From a virus: a stretch of 24,275 nt of DNA. The notes under the pieces were generated by a model. It saw only the letters and a program-made list of their open reading frames with translations. It made no database searches and was not told where the DNA came from. Both the position numbers and the translations under genes were made by a program. Every line of letters begins with the position of its first letter. Position 1 is the first letter of the stretch. Positions 11,286 through 19,444 of this stretch are shown piece by piece. Location of the stretch: IMG/VR virus record IMGVR_UViG_3300044491_000820, positions 1 through 24,275 of that record; one strand, written 5' to 3'.

Positions 11286-13589
11286 TTAAACTGCACAGGA
11301 TTCACACTCTCCCTCCTCTATTTGTTCTAATTCTGATAACAACGAATCTAATTTAGACTTCTGGTCTTCGTCCTCAACCTCATCAGATTTGAGGTCATTT
11401 GTATTTTGATAATAAGAAGTCTTCCATCCATACTTATATGTAGTCAAGAGGTCATTTGCCATTTCTGAAACGGGAACCTCATTTTCTGGATAATGTTCAG
11501 GATTGTACGACCAGTTACCAGATATAGCTTGATCGAAGAATTTCTGCATCACAGATACTACATTTATGTACCCCTTATTATTAGGCATCTCCCACAGAAG
11601 TGTGTAATTATTTTTCAGACTTTGATAGGAGGGAACAATTTGCTTAAGAGGCCCTTTCTTTGATTTTTTAACGGACAGATAGTCTCTAGGTGGCTCGATT
11701 CCATTTGTTGCGTTTGACACAACGGAACTGCTCTCTGATGGCATCTGAGCAGACAATGTTGAGTGCCTAAGACCGTATTCGGATATAGATGACCGAAGAG
11801 CCTTCCAATCATGTGATAACTCCTGTGAAGTAATCTCGTCCACATCTTCCTTATATGTATCAATTGGGAGGATACCATCTGCATACTTGGTACGACCAAA
11901 ATATTCACAATGACCTTTCTCCTTAGCTAAGTTGTTAGAGGACTTCAAGAGGTAATACTGAAAGGACTCAGATAGTCCATGGACAGCGTCCCATGCCTCT
12001 TGGTCATCATACTTATAACCCAATTTAGCAAGATAATGAGCCAAACCAATGAATCCAATACCCAGAGAACGACGAGACTTGGTCGCAATCTCCGCGGCCT
12101 TAATGGGATAGTCTTGATAGTCAATCAACTCGTCTAGAGACCTCACAGAGAGATCACAGAGGTCTTCAAGTTCCTCGTCGGTCTTAATCTTACCCACATT
12201 AACAGCCGAGAGAATACAAAGAGCAATTTCACCAGACAGATCATCGATGTGGTTGAGTGGATATGTGGGAAGAGTAATCTCTTGACATAGGTTACTCATG
12301 TTCACCTTATCCTTAAAAGAGGAGTGACTATTACAATGGTCAATGTTCATAATGTAGATACGACCAGTCTCAGCCCTCTCTTTCAAAAGATCAAGAATTA
12401 ATTTTTGTGCCCCGATAGTCTTTCTTGGAATAGACTCGTCTCGTTCAAAACCCACATATAGATCATCGAACCTGTCAGTACCAAAGGAATCATACAGACC
12501 TGGTACATCATGTGGTGAGAAGAGGCTAATCTCCTCATCCGCAATGAAACGTTCATAGAAAAGTTTTGAAAGTTGGATGGAGTAGTCAAGTTTCCTTACC
12601 CTGTTGTCTTCGGTCCCTTTGTTGTTCTTGAGAACAATAATGTCCTCTATTTCTTGGTGCCAGATTGGGAAGTGGACAGTCGCTGAGCCACCTCGTATTC
12701 CATTTTGTGTACAACACCTGACAGTTGATTCAAACTTTTTAAGGAATGGTACAACACCTGTATGTTGAACTTCTCCGCCTCTGATTTTAGCGTTGATGCC
12801 ACGGATTCGACCCGCGTTGATGCCGATTCCCGCCCTTTGTGCAACGTATCTACCAATAGCCATATCAGAGCTAAAGATACTATCGAGGGTGTCATCAACA
12901 TCAACAAGAACACAGCTAGCAAATTGTCGAAGTGGAGTTCGCACTCCCGCCATGATAGGTGTGGGAATGTTGAGTCTGTGTTTGGAGATCGCGTCGTAGT
13001 ATCTTTTGACATATGAGATCCTTGTCTCCTTTGGATATTCTTGGAAGATCGTCAAAGCGATCATCATATACATGAACTGTGGAGTCTCGTATACTTTTCC
13101 AGAACTCCTATCTTGTACTAGATATTTATCTACAACCTGTCTCAAACCAGCATAGGTAAACAGGAAGTCTCGATCATGATCAACCCAATGACCGACCTTC
13201 TCAATCTCTTCTTGTGAATACTTAGTAAAGATATCTTTGTCATACACGCCAGCATAACACTTCTCAATGATATGATCAATCAATTTGGGGTGTTCACTCC
13301 TACGACCAAACATCTGTTTCCTCAGAGAGAACAGAAGAAGTCTAGCAGCCACAAACTGATAGTTAGGATGATCTAAATCAATCAGATCACTGGCACTCTT
13401 GATGAGGATTTCTTGAATCTCATCGGTTGAGATACCATCATAGAACTGAATACCTGATTGCATCTCTACCTGACTCGCAGAGACCCCTGCAAGACCCCTG
13501 GTTGCTTCTGCAACCATCAGATGCATCTTATCAAGGTCAAGAGATTCAATACGACCATCTCTCTTTTTAACCTTTGTACCGTTGCTCAT
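11286..13589 (-). CDS. nrdA: Ribonucleotide reductase class Ia, alpha (large) subunit
   Basis: 767 residues, full length. The N-terminal ATP-cone (VKKRDGRIESLDLDKMH onward to about 95) mediates allosteric activity control. Active site: C226 (FASCVLV) and C458 (IALCILSAVNVGK) form the redox pair; N433, C435 and E437 (SNLCQE) are the radical site; the tyrosine pair in WKTSYYQNT carries the radical pathway; the tail ending CESCAV supplies the shuttle cysteines. It reduces NDPs to dNDPs with NrdB. ATG 13589 overlaps the primase stop by ATGA. No intron or intein interrupts it. Phage nrdAB supplies dNTPs during replication, in line with talC and MazG in the same window. Confidence 0.97.
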   Translation of the reverse strand: MSNGTKVKKRDGRIESLDLDKMHLMVAEATRGLAGVSASQVEMQSGIQFYDGISTDEIQEILIKSASDLIDLDHPNYQFVAARLLLFSLRKQMFGRRSEHPKLIDHIIEKCYAGVYDKDIFTKYSQEEIEKVGHWVDHDRDFLFTYAGLRQVVDKYLVQDRSSGKVYETPQFMYMMIALTIFQEYPKETRISYVKRYYDAISKHRLNIPTPIMAGVRTPLRQFASCVLVDVDDTLDSIFSSDMAIGRYVAQRAGIGINAGRIRGINAKIRGGEVQHTGVVPFLKKFESTVRCCTQNGIRGGSATVHFPIWHQEIEDIIVLKNNKGTEDNRVRKLDYSIQLSKLFYERFIADEEISLFSPHDVPGLYDSFGTDRFDDLYVGFERDESIPRKTIGAQKLILDLLKERAETGRIYIMNIDHCNSHSSFKDKVNMSNLCQEITLPTYPLNHIDDLSGEIALCILSAVNVGKIKTDEELEDLCDLSVRSLDELIDYQDYPIKAAEIATKSRRSLGIGFIGLAHYLAKLGYKYDDQEAWDAVHGLSESFQYYLLKSSNNLAKEKGHCEYFGRTKYADGILPIDTYKEDVDEITSQELSHDWKALRSSISEYGLRHSTLSAQMPSESSSVVSNATNGIEPPRDYLSVKKSKKGPLKQIVPSYQSLKNNYTLLWEMPNNKGYINVVSVMQKFFDQAISGNWSYNPEHYPENEVPVSEMANDLLTTYKYGWKTSYYQNTNDLKSDEVEDEDQKSKLDSLLSELEQIEEGECESCAV

Positions 13590-14563
13590 ATCTTTTTCCA
13601 GGTGGTGAATTTAAGTTTAGCTTCTAATCCAGAATATACATTCGATTTTACCAGTTCTGGGACTTTGTGTCCAGCGAGAACCATGTCATTAAGGTCTTTC
13701 TCTCTCATATTTGATGGCCAGATGACGACCTTTCCTCCCCGTTCAATGACTCGTTCAATGCGGCTGACAATTTCTTTATTACGGGGTTCATTATCGTAAA
13801 CATAAACGATATCGCTTCCCTCAAGATCACGAATTTCACCGTCGCTACCACACATAGCCACACTATTAGGGAGGAAAGTACTGTCAAAGGGTCCTTCGAC
13901 GATATAGACGGGAAACTCTTTATCAATTGTATCAAGCCCATAGACTTTTGGTGCATCTTCATCAAACATAATGGTTAAGTATTTAATAGGGTTACGATCT
14001 AGAGCCCTTCCCTGCAATCCTATCAACACATTATTTCTCACCAGAGGAATAACAATCCTCGGATCTTCATATTTACTCTTACTTCCAGTGAACTTATTGA
14101 AATCTTCGCAGTAGTAGAAAGGACCTCTCTCACGAAGAATAGCCCTTGACTCCAGATACTCTCTTGACCTAGGTACATCAAAAGCATCAGGCAAATCAAG
14201 TCTAACCTTCTTCTCAAACACAGGTTTAGAAGACTCTAAATTCTTGAATATATCATCTGGAGTTTCAGCCACATAGTTCTTACCAGTATGACCCTCTTTG
14301 AACTTCTCGAAGATATATTCTTTATGTGTCTCAGGATCAACCTCTTTCAAGAAGTTATTAAAGGACACACTGATACCACAATTGTGACACTTGTAATTTG
14401 TATTATTCTTGACCCTGTAAAGATATCCACGAGCCTTATTCTTCTGTTTCTGAGAGTCACCACAAATAGGGCAACGGAAGTTATAAAGATATGGTTTGAC
14501 CTTTTTAAACTTAGGAAGTCTAGAAGATATCAAATTGATGTATTTGACATCAATAAAATCCAT
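13586..14563 (-). CDS. DNA primase, T4 gp61-like (zinc-binding and Toprim domains)
   Basis: 325 residues. The N-terminal zinc-binding domain has C31-x2-C34 (RCPICGDS) and C59-H60-x-C62 (KCHNCG). The Toprim core shows VYIVEGPFDS (E223, G224, D227), VYVYDNEPR (D257) and KDLNDM (D290), the acidic residues that bind the metals for primer synthesis. In T4-like phages this protein works with the gp41 helicase to prime lagging-strand synthesis. ATG 14563 overlaps the stop of the upstream gene (TAATG) and its own stop overlaps nrdA, so replication and dNTP genes form one coupled unit. It is of normal length for cyanophage homologues. Confidence 0.9.
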   Translation of the reverse strand: MDFIDVKYINLISSRLPKFKKVKPYLYNFRCPICGDSQKQKNKARGYLYRVKNNTNYKCHNCGISVSFNNFLKEVDPETHKEYIFEKFKEGHTGKNYVAETPDDIFKNLESSKPVFEKKVRLDLPDAFDVPRSREYLESRAILRERGPFYYCEDFNKFTGSKSKYEDPRIVIPLVRNNVLIGLQGRALDRNPIKYLTIMFDEDAPKVYGLDTIDKEFPVYIVEGPFDSTFLPNSVAMCGSDGEIRDLEGSDIVYVYDNEPRNKEIVSRIERVIERGGKVVIWPSNMREKDLNDMVLAGHKVPELVKSNVYSGLEAKLKFTTWKKI

Positions 14564-14952
14564 TAACCCTCAATAGCGCTTCTTTGGATTGTAATAGGTT
14601 CTGGTAGTGGTGTCAATACCTTACTGATGAGTTTGTTATTATTGATCATAAAGGTGAGAACAGTTAGACCACCAACTGCCATCCACACTCTTCTTTCTAA
14701 TTGACGTATTCTTTGCAGTACGAGGTCATGATCCCTGTCCATTTTATCACGGAGTTTGTCAATTTTAGTAAACAGTACTGTGTCAATTTCTTCCTGTTTT
14801 GATATTCGTTCTTCATGAACAGCGAGCATTCTGCTAACTGTTGTATTTACCTCAGATAATTTTTCAATCGCTGCATCAATCCTCAACACTACGGGTTTAA
14901 GATCTTGTAGTTTTTGATCTAGTACCGCTATTTTAACTTGATGATCTTCCAT
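14563..14952 (-). CDS. Coiled-coil protein with one membrane segment, function unknown
   Basis: 129 residues. Residues 5-88 are strongly helical with heptad-like hydrophobics (VKIAVLDQKLQDLK, AIEKLSEVNTTVSRML, KIDKLRDKMDRDHDLVLQRI), followed by one hydrophobic segment at about 89-104 (VWMAVGGLTVLTFMI) and a short polar tail. The layout suits a membrane-anchored coiled coil, for instance a lysis-related or membrane-tethering protein, but no family is recognised. ATG 14952 lies inside the end of the upstream gene (20-base overlap). Confidence 0.75.
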   Translation of the reverse strand: MEDHQVKIAVLDQKLQDLKPVVLRIDAAIEKLSEVNTTVSRMLAVHEERISKQEEIDTVLFTKIDKLRDKMDRDHDLVLQRIRQLERRVWMAVGGLTVLTFMINNNKLISKVLTPLPEPITIQRSAIEG

Positions 14953-15145
14953 TGGTAGGACTCCAAGTTTTTCTTAACCCCTTTTGGTAGATATATCTTT
15001 TTTTCTTCCTTACTGGTGGATCATCACCAGCTTCAGATGTACCTGCGATATTTCCTTGTCCAACATTATTAGTTGGCACTACTCCCTCTTCAGAGAGTTC
15101 TCTCTTAATAATGTTTAGAATCTTTTTAAACTTCTTGTCATCCAT
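14933..15145 (-). CDS. Small conserved cyanophage-type protein, unknown function
   Basis: 70 residues: an N-terminal basic helix (MDDKKFKKILNIIKRELSEE), a Gly/Asn-rich linker (VVPTNNVGQGNIAGTSEAGD) and a basic tail with RKKKRYIYQKGLRKTW. ATG 15145 overlaps the upstream stop by 8 bases. The shape recalls short unknown proteins near the structural block of T4-like cyanophages. No function can be assigned. Confidence 0.65.
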   Translation of the reverse strand: MDDKKFKKILNIIKRELSEEGVVPTNNVGQGNIAGTSEAGDDPPVRKKKRYIYQKGLRKTWSPTNGRSSS

Positions 15146-15518
15146 CTGAGATTTTCTCCAATTCTTCCCAACATCTTTGGTCTAATGGTATCTCATGAAT
15201 ATAAGTATGAGGATACTCTGGTAATCTGTTTAAAAAAACTATGAAAGTTTTAATAGATGACCAGAGATTATCTTCAATCTTATAGAAGAACATAGGCGTT
15301 GCGGCATCCCCAAAGATGTTATAGAGGATGATAAAATGATTGATCAACAAGTGTGTCTTAAGTTCGCCACTATTCTTATATCTCTTCAGTAACCTTTTGA
15401 TATACCTGAAATGGTTTAAATCCTTTTCAAAGTCTTCTTTAGTTACTGCTTGCGGATTCTCATAATTTTTAATAGCGAAGAGGAGAAAGTTCTCCTCATT
15501 CAATTCAGAAAATAACAT
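15138..15518 (-). CDS. Conserved T4-like phage protein of unknown function
   Basis: 126 residues, mostly helical, starting MLFSELNEENFLLFAIKNYE; a central basic helix (FRYIKRLLKRYKNSGELKTH) precedes LLINHFIILYNIFGDAATPM and a C-terminal RLPEYPHTYIHEIPLDQRCW. I recall this domain (DUF7207-like) as recurring near the structural genes of T4-like phages, but I cannot check it. It lies 3 bases after the stop of the probable structural gene, in the same transcription unit. It may be a head or packaging accessory; no catalytic motif is visible. Confidence 0.7.
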   Translation of the reverse strand: MLFSELNEENFLLFAIKNYENPQAVTKEDFEKDLNHFRYIKRLLKRYKNSGELKTHLLINHFIILYNIFGDAATPMFFYKIEDNLWSSIKTFIVFLNRLPEYPHTYIHEIPLDQRCWEELEKISDG

Positions 15519-15521
15519 TTA

Positions 15522-16040
15522 TCAGACAGGTGGGTTTCCGTATACAGGTGCGTTACCCGTGGTGATACCAGACATAGCAACCAGAACCTCTTTTTTAACT
15601 CTCAGAGCTCCTTCATTGTCGTTATAGGTTGTAACACCAACCCAACCTACACCAGCCTCATATGCGGTTCCGCTGGTGGCATCTACACCACCTTCAGCAA
15701 CACCATAGACTCGTGAGTCCACATCTGATCTGGTCTCAGAATAGGTCTGATCCAGAATGGATGACTTAGGAAGTTGAGATACACTGAAGTTTGTTCCTGC
15801 AATCGCAACACCACTCAAACCCATGGTGGATCCAATTGTACAAGAAATAGTTGATGCGATTGAAACGATTACTGCATCACCAATGTAAATGTTACTGTCA
15901 CCGAATCTGATAACATCACCTTCTTGTGGTTCACCAGTTCCGCCGAAAGTAGTGCCAGAACCAGTAACTACACCAGTACCATAGTTAAGAGATACGGTTC
16001 CAGTAGATCCCACATTATCATTATTGCCCCAAAGTGCCAT
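15522..16040 (-). CDS. Probable virion structural protein (Gly/Thr-rich, beta-sheet type)
   Basis: 172 residues with the N-terminus MALWGNNDNVGSTGTVSLNY and repeated short beta-like strands rich in Gly, Thr, Ser and Val (TGVVTGSGTTFGGTGEPQEG, DVIRFGDSNIYIG). The C-terminal part GVGWVGVTTYNDNEGALRVK then KEVLVAMSGI resembles C-termini of virion proteins I recall from T4-like cyanophages. A GATAAATA late-type promoter lies about 34 bases upstream. No enzyme motif is present. The structural role is inferred from composition, promoter and recollection of family members, not from a specific fold match. Confidence 0.7.
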   Translation of the reverse strand: MALWGNNDNVGSTGTVSLNYGTGVVTGSGTTFGGTGEPQEGDVIRFGDSNIYIGDAVIVSIASTISCTIGSTMGLSGVAIAGTNFSVSQLPKSSILDQTYSETRSDVDSRVYGVAEGGVDATSGTAYEAGVGWVGVTTYNDNEGALRVKKEVLVAMSGITTGNAPVYGNPPV

Positions 16041-16073
16041 GTCCTCTACCTTATAAGATTGATTAGCTAATAA

Positions 16074-16081
16074 TATTTATC
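16074..16081 (-). promoter_or_regulatory. T4-type late promoter, GATAAATA
   Basis: GATAAATA on the minus strand, overlapping the stop codon of the preceding short gene and about 34 bases upstream of ATG 16040. It fits the NATAAATA core and the same distance range as the other late-type promoters in the window. Confidence 0.55.
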
Positions 16082-16283
16082 ACTCCTCATCTCTTGACTT
16101 GATAGCCTTTGTGACTACCTCAAGGAGTTGATCGTCCATGTCAGTCTTGGTCAACTTAACTGCTTTAGCAAGAATAACAAGACAGATCTCAACCATTTTC
16201 TCACCCAGTTCTTCATTCTCAGGAATTTTATTAATAGCATCAGTGATAATTTTTGATGCCAATGGAAGTAGAAAGGATAGCAT
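16080..16283 (-). CDS. Short helical protein, unknown function
   Basis: 67 residues: an N-terminal hydrophobic stretch (MLSFLLPLASKIITDAI), then an amphipathic helix (ENEELGEKMVEICLVILAKA) and a charged C-terminus (KSRDEE). No strong membrane helix longer than about 17 residues is visible. It has no recognisable family. The gene stands alone with about 40 bases of A+T-rich sequence upstream and no clear promoter. A membrane-associated role is possible but unsupported. Confidence 0.6.
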   Translation of the reverse strand: MLSFLLPLASKIITDAINKIPENEELGEKMVEICLVILAKAVKLTKTDMDDQLLEVVTKAIKSRDEE

Positions 16284-16332
16284 AGTAATAATTCATAACT
16301 ACACTATATATAAATCAATCTTTATTTGATAC

Positions 16333-16875
16333 TCACTTTTTCTTCATTTTGTCATAACGTTTGACTTCACCAGGTCTGAGTCTATCCTTAACCTCTTTGG
16401 CTTTGTCATAGAACTTACCAAACTTCATCCTTTTATCTTGTTCTTTATGACGTTTCTTCTCATCATCATACTTCTTCATTAGTTTGGTATCTGAGTAATC
16501 AACTGACTCACCCATTCCTCCGCCATTGCCGTTTCCATTACCGTTCTTGGTTTCAGAATCGTCATCAACAGTATGTCCATTCTCCTTACGAAGCATACCA
16601 GCTGGACCAACTACCTTGAATCCCTTGGGAATTGGCTTACATTTCTTGTCAGTATAACAGTAATAATATCCTGCCTTACAGGAATTATGGCCCTCTTCCA
16701 CCTCTACCTTATTAGGTAGTCCTTTATGTTTCGTTTTAGCAAACTTTTTCACGTCGGACTTGGACATGGAGGTAGCAGCTTTGGAAACCTCAGACGACGG
16801 CGAGGCCATTTCACCTTTCTGAGCCGCTCTAACCATCCCGAAGAATCTTTGTTGGGCTTTTGACTTTGCTGGCAT
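16333..16875 (-). CDS. DUF3008-like basic protein with a cysteine module
   Basis: 180 residues, strongly basic. Residues 1-16 (MPAKSKAQQRFFGMVR) match the start of DUF3008-type proteins, with Ser/Lys-rich helices after it (SKAATSMSKSDVKKFAKTKH). A middle cysteine module, NSCKAGYYYCYTDKKCKPIP (three Cys), is followed by a Gly/Asn-rich linker (NGNGNGNGGG) and a Lys/Asp-rich helical tail (KKYDDEKKRHKEQDKRMKFG). GGAG 8 bases before ATG 16875 supports the start, which follows the upstream stop by 3 bases. High charge and location in the late block suggest a DNA-associated or internal virion protein; this is inference. Confidence 0.75.
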   Translation of the reverse strand: MPAKSKAQQRFFGMVRAAQKGEMASPSSEVSKAATSMSKSDVKKFAKTKHKGLPNKVEVEEGHNSCKAGYYYCYTDKKCKPIPKGFKVVGPAGMLRKENGHTVDDDSETKNGNGNGNGGGMGESVDYSDTKLMKKYDDEKKRHKEQDKRMKFGKFYDKAKEVKDRLRPGEVKRYDKMKKK

Positions 16876-16878
16876 GAT

Positions 16879-18120
16879 TCAATCTCCACGATATCTCGAA
16901 CCAGGGCGAGGACCAGTTGCATCAGTCATTTTCTGTGCATCTGTTCTAGTATCCTTGGATGAATTCTTAGCCATTTGTTTAATCTGAGCCGCACGTTGTT
17001 TCTGACGGTCACCAGGTTCATATGGTTTTCGTTTTGCGTTTGCCTCGCGAGAGATTCTCATCTGGTCATCTATACTCAATCCTTCCATATGACCAGAGGG
17101 TAACTTACCTTGTTTCTGCATCTGAAGTCTCTGTCTTGAGAGCATATGTTGTTTTCTCATCATCTGTTCTTTAGCAGCCAACTGTCTCTTTGTCTGAGCA
17201 TCGTTGGTTGAAGTTGAACCAGCTGCCTCATCAACTTCTTCTACTTCCTCTTTTTTCACAGTAGGAGCCATGACTTTCATATGAGGATCATACTTAACAT
17301 CAGTCTTCTTAGTGGGTTTGGTGTCTTTGATAGAAGGAGCATCCTTAGGGAAATCACCCTCTTCAATCTCAACCATCTCTAGAATCTGACCACCGAGTTG
17401 TTCGATAGCTTCAGTCATTCCTTGTGGAGGATTGATGACAATCTTATTCTTTATTTTCTTTTCAGAGATTTTCTCACGGGATTTCTCATCAGTTTTAGGT
17501 TTTGAAGAGGTCACATCAACCAATTCACGAATTTCCCCCCTCCAATCAGAGAATGACTCTTTTGCAGTTTTTGTTCTAGTTGTAGAATACAATCTCTTAT
17601 TACCTACTCCAGGAATAAACTCACCAAGTTCACCCTTTGCCTTATCATTTTTGTCAGTATCTCCATCTACATCAGTATCAATCCTCTTAACTGCTTTCTT
17701 TACTAATTTCTTGATGTCTCCCGTTGGAACTTCATGAGGTTTATGTGCCTGTCCATGAATTTCTGTAATTTCCGTATTCTCTTCTTGTTCGTCCATAGGA
17801 CAGTCCTTAATCCCATGTTCGGGACATTCTTTACCTTCTTTGGTGTGATTACACTTTTTTTCTTCAACCATTTCGGTTGATTCCATGAATCCAAGTTTTT
17901 GTCTCAGAGCAGTTCTCTCAGCTCCACTTAGTTGATTCTTGGCAACATAATCATTGAACGCCTTTGGAAGGGGAACGTTGTCCCTACGAGCCTGATATCT
18001 GATAGCTTTTGCGTGAGATCCAACGTCTACAGATTGTTGTGGGTTCTGTCCTGCTCCATCCTCTTGTTCTTTGAGAGTTTGGAGGTAGATATTACTCAAC
18101 TCCTTGAGTTCAATGTCCAT
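16879..18120 (-). CDS. Large charged phage protein with Cys/His and calcium-loop-like motifs (putative internal or structural protein)
   Basis: 413 residues, no signal or membrane segment. Modules: an N-terminal amphipathic start ending LKEQ (16-19); a helical module at 36-77 (HAKAIRYQARRDNVPLPKAF, LSGAERTALRQKLG); a Cys/His cluster C90, H92, C99, H102, C107 (CNHTKEGKECPEHG) that could bind zinc; an EF-hand/dockerin-like loop D148-D159 (DTDVDGDTDKND); an ESFSDWRGEIRELV segment; a Lys/Glu-rich middle with IEEG; and a Gln/Arg-rich basic tail. Several sites fit a prohead-protease pattern ([IL]-x-E before a small residue). A CATAAATA late-type promoter lies 30 bases upstream. Probably a capsid-associated protein; the exact role is unknown. 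Confidence 0.75.
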   Translation of the reverse strand: MDIELKELSNIYLQTLKEQEDGAGQNPQQSVDVGSHAKAIRYQARRDNVPLPKAFNDYVAKNQLSGAERTALRQKLGFMESTEMVEEKKCNHTKEGKECPEHGIKDCPMDEQEENTEITEIHGQAHKPHEVPTGDIKKLVKKAVKRIDTDVDGDTDKNDKAKGELGEFIPGVGNKRLYSTTRTKTAKESFSDWRGEIRELVDVTSSKPKTDEKSREKISEKKIKNKIVINPPQGMTEAIEQLGGQILEMVEIEEGDFPKDAPSIKDTKPTKKTDVKYDPHMKVMAPTVKKEEVEEVDEAAGSTSTNDAQTKRQLAAKEQMMRKQHMLSRQRLQMQKQGKLPSGHMEGLSIDDQMRISREANAKRKPYEPGDRQKQRAAQIKQMAKNSSKDTRTDAQKMTDATGPRPGSRYRGD

Positions 18121-18132
18121 GAGACCAATTTA

Positions 18133-19422
18133 CTACTTTTTCCTGTACTTATTTATGAAATCTCTTCCACTTGGACCCCCATAAGCCTTTGCTCCAGGTT
18201 GAAGATTGGTCTTATCACCTTTATTGAACCCTGGTGTGAGGTCTGCCAGGTTCTTAAAGTACCCATCTGTACCTATCAAAGTGTTTGGTTTACCAGGAAC
18301 TCTCTTCTTTCTGGCCATTTTGACCTCAGTATACTCACGGATATCCCTAATCCAGGACTTGAACATTACATTATCCTCTGTCACACAGATCAAATAGTTA
18401 GTTCCTCTACGGATAACCTTACCAACCAGTCCAGTGTTCAGATTTTCAACCAGTTGATCAACATTGAAGATTTTACCATTAATATAATTCTCTCTAAGGT
18501 TCTTCCAGTCGAATCTGGGTGCAATTTCCCACAAATTCCAACTCTCTTTAGTGACCTTCATCCTCTTTTTGAGGTTGGTCATCATCATTTTAGCTGTTTT
18601 ATCATCAATCAAGTCTGGAATACCAGTACGATACGTTTCAAAATCATCTTCCATAGCCGCTTTTCTCATCTTAGAAGCGGACATTCCCTCTACACCCTCT
18701 GCATCTGGGTCTCTTTCACCAGCCGATACAGTCTCCACGTCAGAAAAATCATAGAGTTTTCCATTGTAGTCCCCTGAGAGCTTGGTGAACTCTTTAACCC
18801 TGTCACCACCGACCACAATTTTAACACTTGAAAATCCATCTTCATGAGCCTGTTTCAAAACATCAAAAATAGTCTTAGAGTTGGGGTCATTGACAATACT
18901 ACCCGCATGATCGGGATACATTTGCTTCATGACATCAATCTTTTCGTCAGGATCATACGGATTTTTCTTTGGATCGTGTGATCTAGAAGGATAAATCCTC
19001 AAAGAACCCTTACCTGCTGATTTTTTAGCGGCGTCAAGTAGTTTCTGATGACCTATTGTGGGGGGATTGAACCTTCCAAAGGTGACGGTGAGAGGTCCAA
19101 GATCCTCTTTAGGTGACCCGTCAGCTCTCGTAGGCGCTGGCATTCTCCTTGGCTTTCCGTCGCCAAACGTTCCAAACTCTCCTTGTTGTTGTCCATCACT
19201 TTCAGGCTCTTGTTGAGTGGTTTGGGTCTTTCCTGATGGTTCCTCCTGTGGAGGTTCCTCCTTAGTGAGCATCTTAAGAGTTCCGCGACTGGTTACAGCC
19301 ACTCTATTCCCCTCTTTATCATACCAATTACCGTGCCCATCCCCTGTTAGACCCTTAGATTGAGCCTGATCGGAGATAGATGACGTTCTCGCTTCCTTGA
19401 GAAAGTTGAAAAAACTCTTCAT
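18133..19422 (-). CDS. Nucleotidyltransferase with a T4-like capsid-targeting N-terminus
   Basis: 429 residues. Residues 1-11 (MKSFFNFLKEA) resemble the T4 capsid-targeting peptide MKTYQEFI-EA, and LKE before Ala11 fits the prohead-protease rule. Residues 24-52 hold a DGHGNWYDKEGNR module, then a Pro/Gln-rich linker. At 109-290 lies a nucleotidyltransferase domain of the NMNAT/cytidylyltransferase superfamily: TFGRFNPPTIGHQ (114-126, with the HxGH-like TIGH), SRSHDPKKNP, VVGGDRVKEF (203-212) and MSASKMRKA (247-255, the ISxTxxR-like motif). A C-terminal module GLVGKVIRRGTNYLICVTED follows. It would adenylylate or cytidylylate a small phosphate substrate; nicotinamide mononucleotide is one option. 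It may be packaged in the head. The substrate is not determined. Confidence 0.85.
   Translation of the reverse strand: MKSFFNFLKEARTSSISDQAQSKGLTGDGHGNWYDKEGNRVAVTSRGTLKMLTKEEPPQEEPSGKTQTTQQEPESDGQQQGEFGTFGDGKPRRMPAPTRADGSPKEDLGPLTVTFGRFNPPTIGHQKLLDAAKKSAGKGSLRIYPSRSHDPKKNPYDPDEKIDVMKQMYPDHAGSIVNDPNSKTIFDVLKQAHEDGFSSVKIVVGGDRVKEFTKLSGDYNGKLYDFSDVETVSAGERDPDAEGVEGMSASKMRKAAMEDDFETYRTGIPDLIDDKTAKMMMTNLKKRMKVTKESWNLWEIAPRFDWKNLRENYINGKIFNVDQLVENLNTGLVGKVIRRGTNYLICVTEDNVMFKSWIRDIREYTEVKMARKKRVPGKPNTLIGTDGYFKNLADLTPGFNKGDKTNLQPGAKAYGGPSGRDFINKYRKK
18150..18157 (-). promoter_or_regulatory. T4-type late promoter, CATAAATA
   Basis: CATAAATA on the minus strand lies inside the last codons of the nucleotidyltransferase gene and 30 bases upstream of ATG 18120. 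It matches the NATAAATA core and the distance seen at the other late-type sites. Confidence 0.6.
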
Positions 19423-19444
19423 CAGTTGTATTTTCCCATGAAAG

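Noticed and set aside
11264-11305. GTG start for nrdB inside the end of nrdA
   Set aside because: It adds residues not seen at the start of NrdB proteins; ATG 11263 or 11245 fits better.
12762-13016. Plus-strand frames opposite nrdA
   Set aside because: Antisense shadows of a highly conserved enzyme gene.
13117-13124. GATAAATA inside nrdA as a late promoter
   Set aside because: No start codon of a real gene follows within the usual 25-35 bases; likely chance.
17932-18777. 281-residue open frame on the plus strand
   Set aside because: It lies opposite two well-supported minus-strand genes, has no ribosome site and reads as antisense low-complexity sequence; nothing else in the window is on the plus strand.
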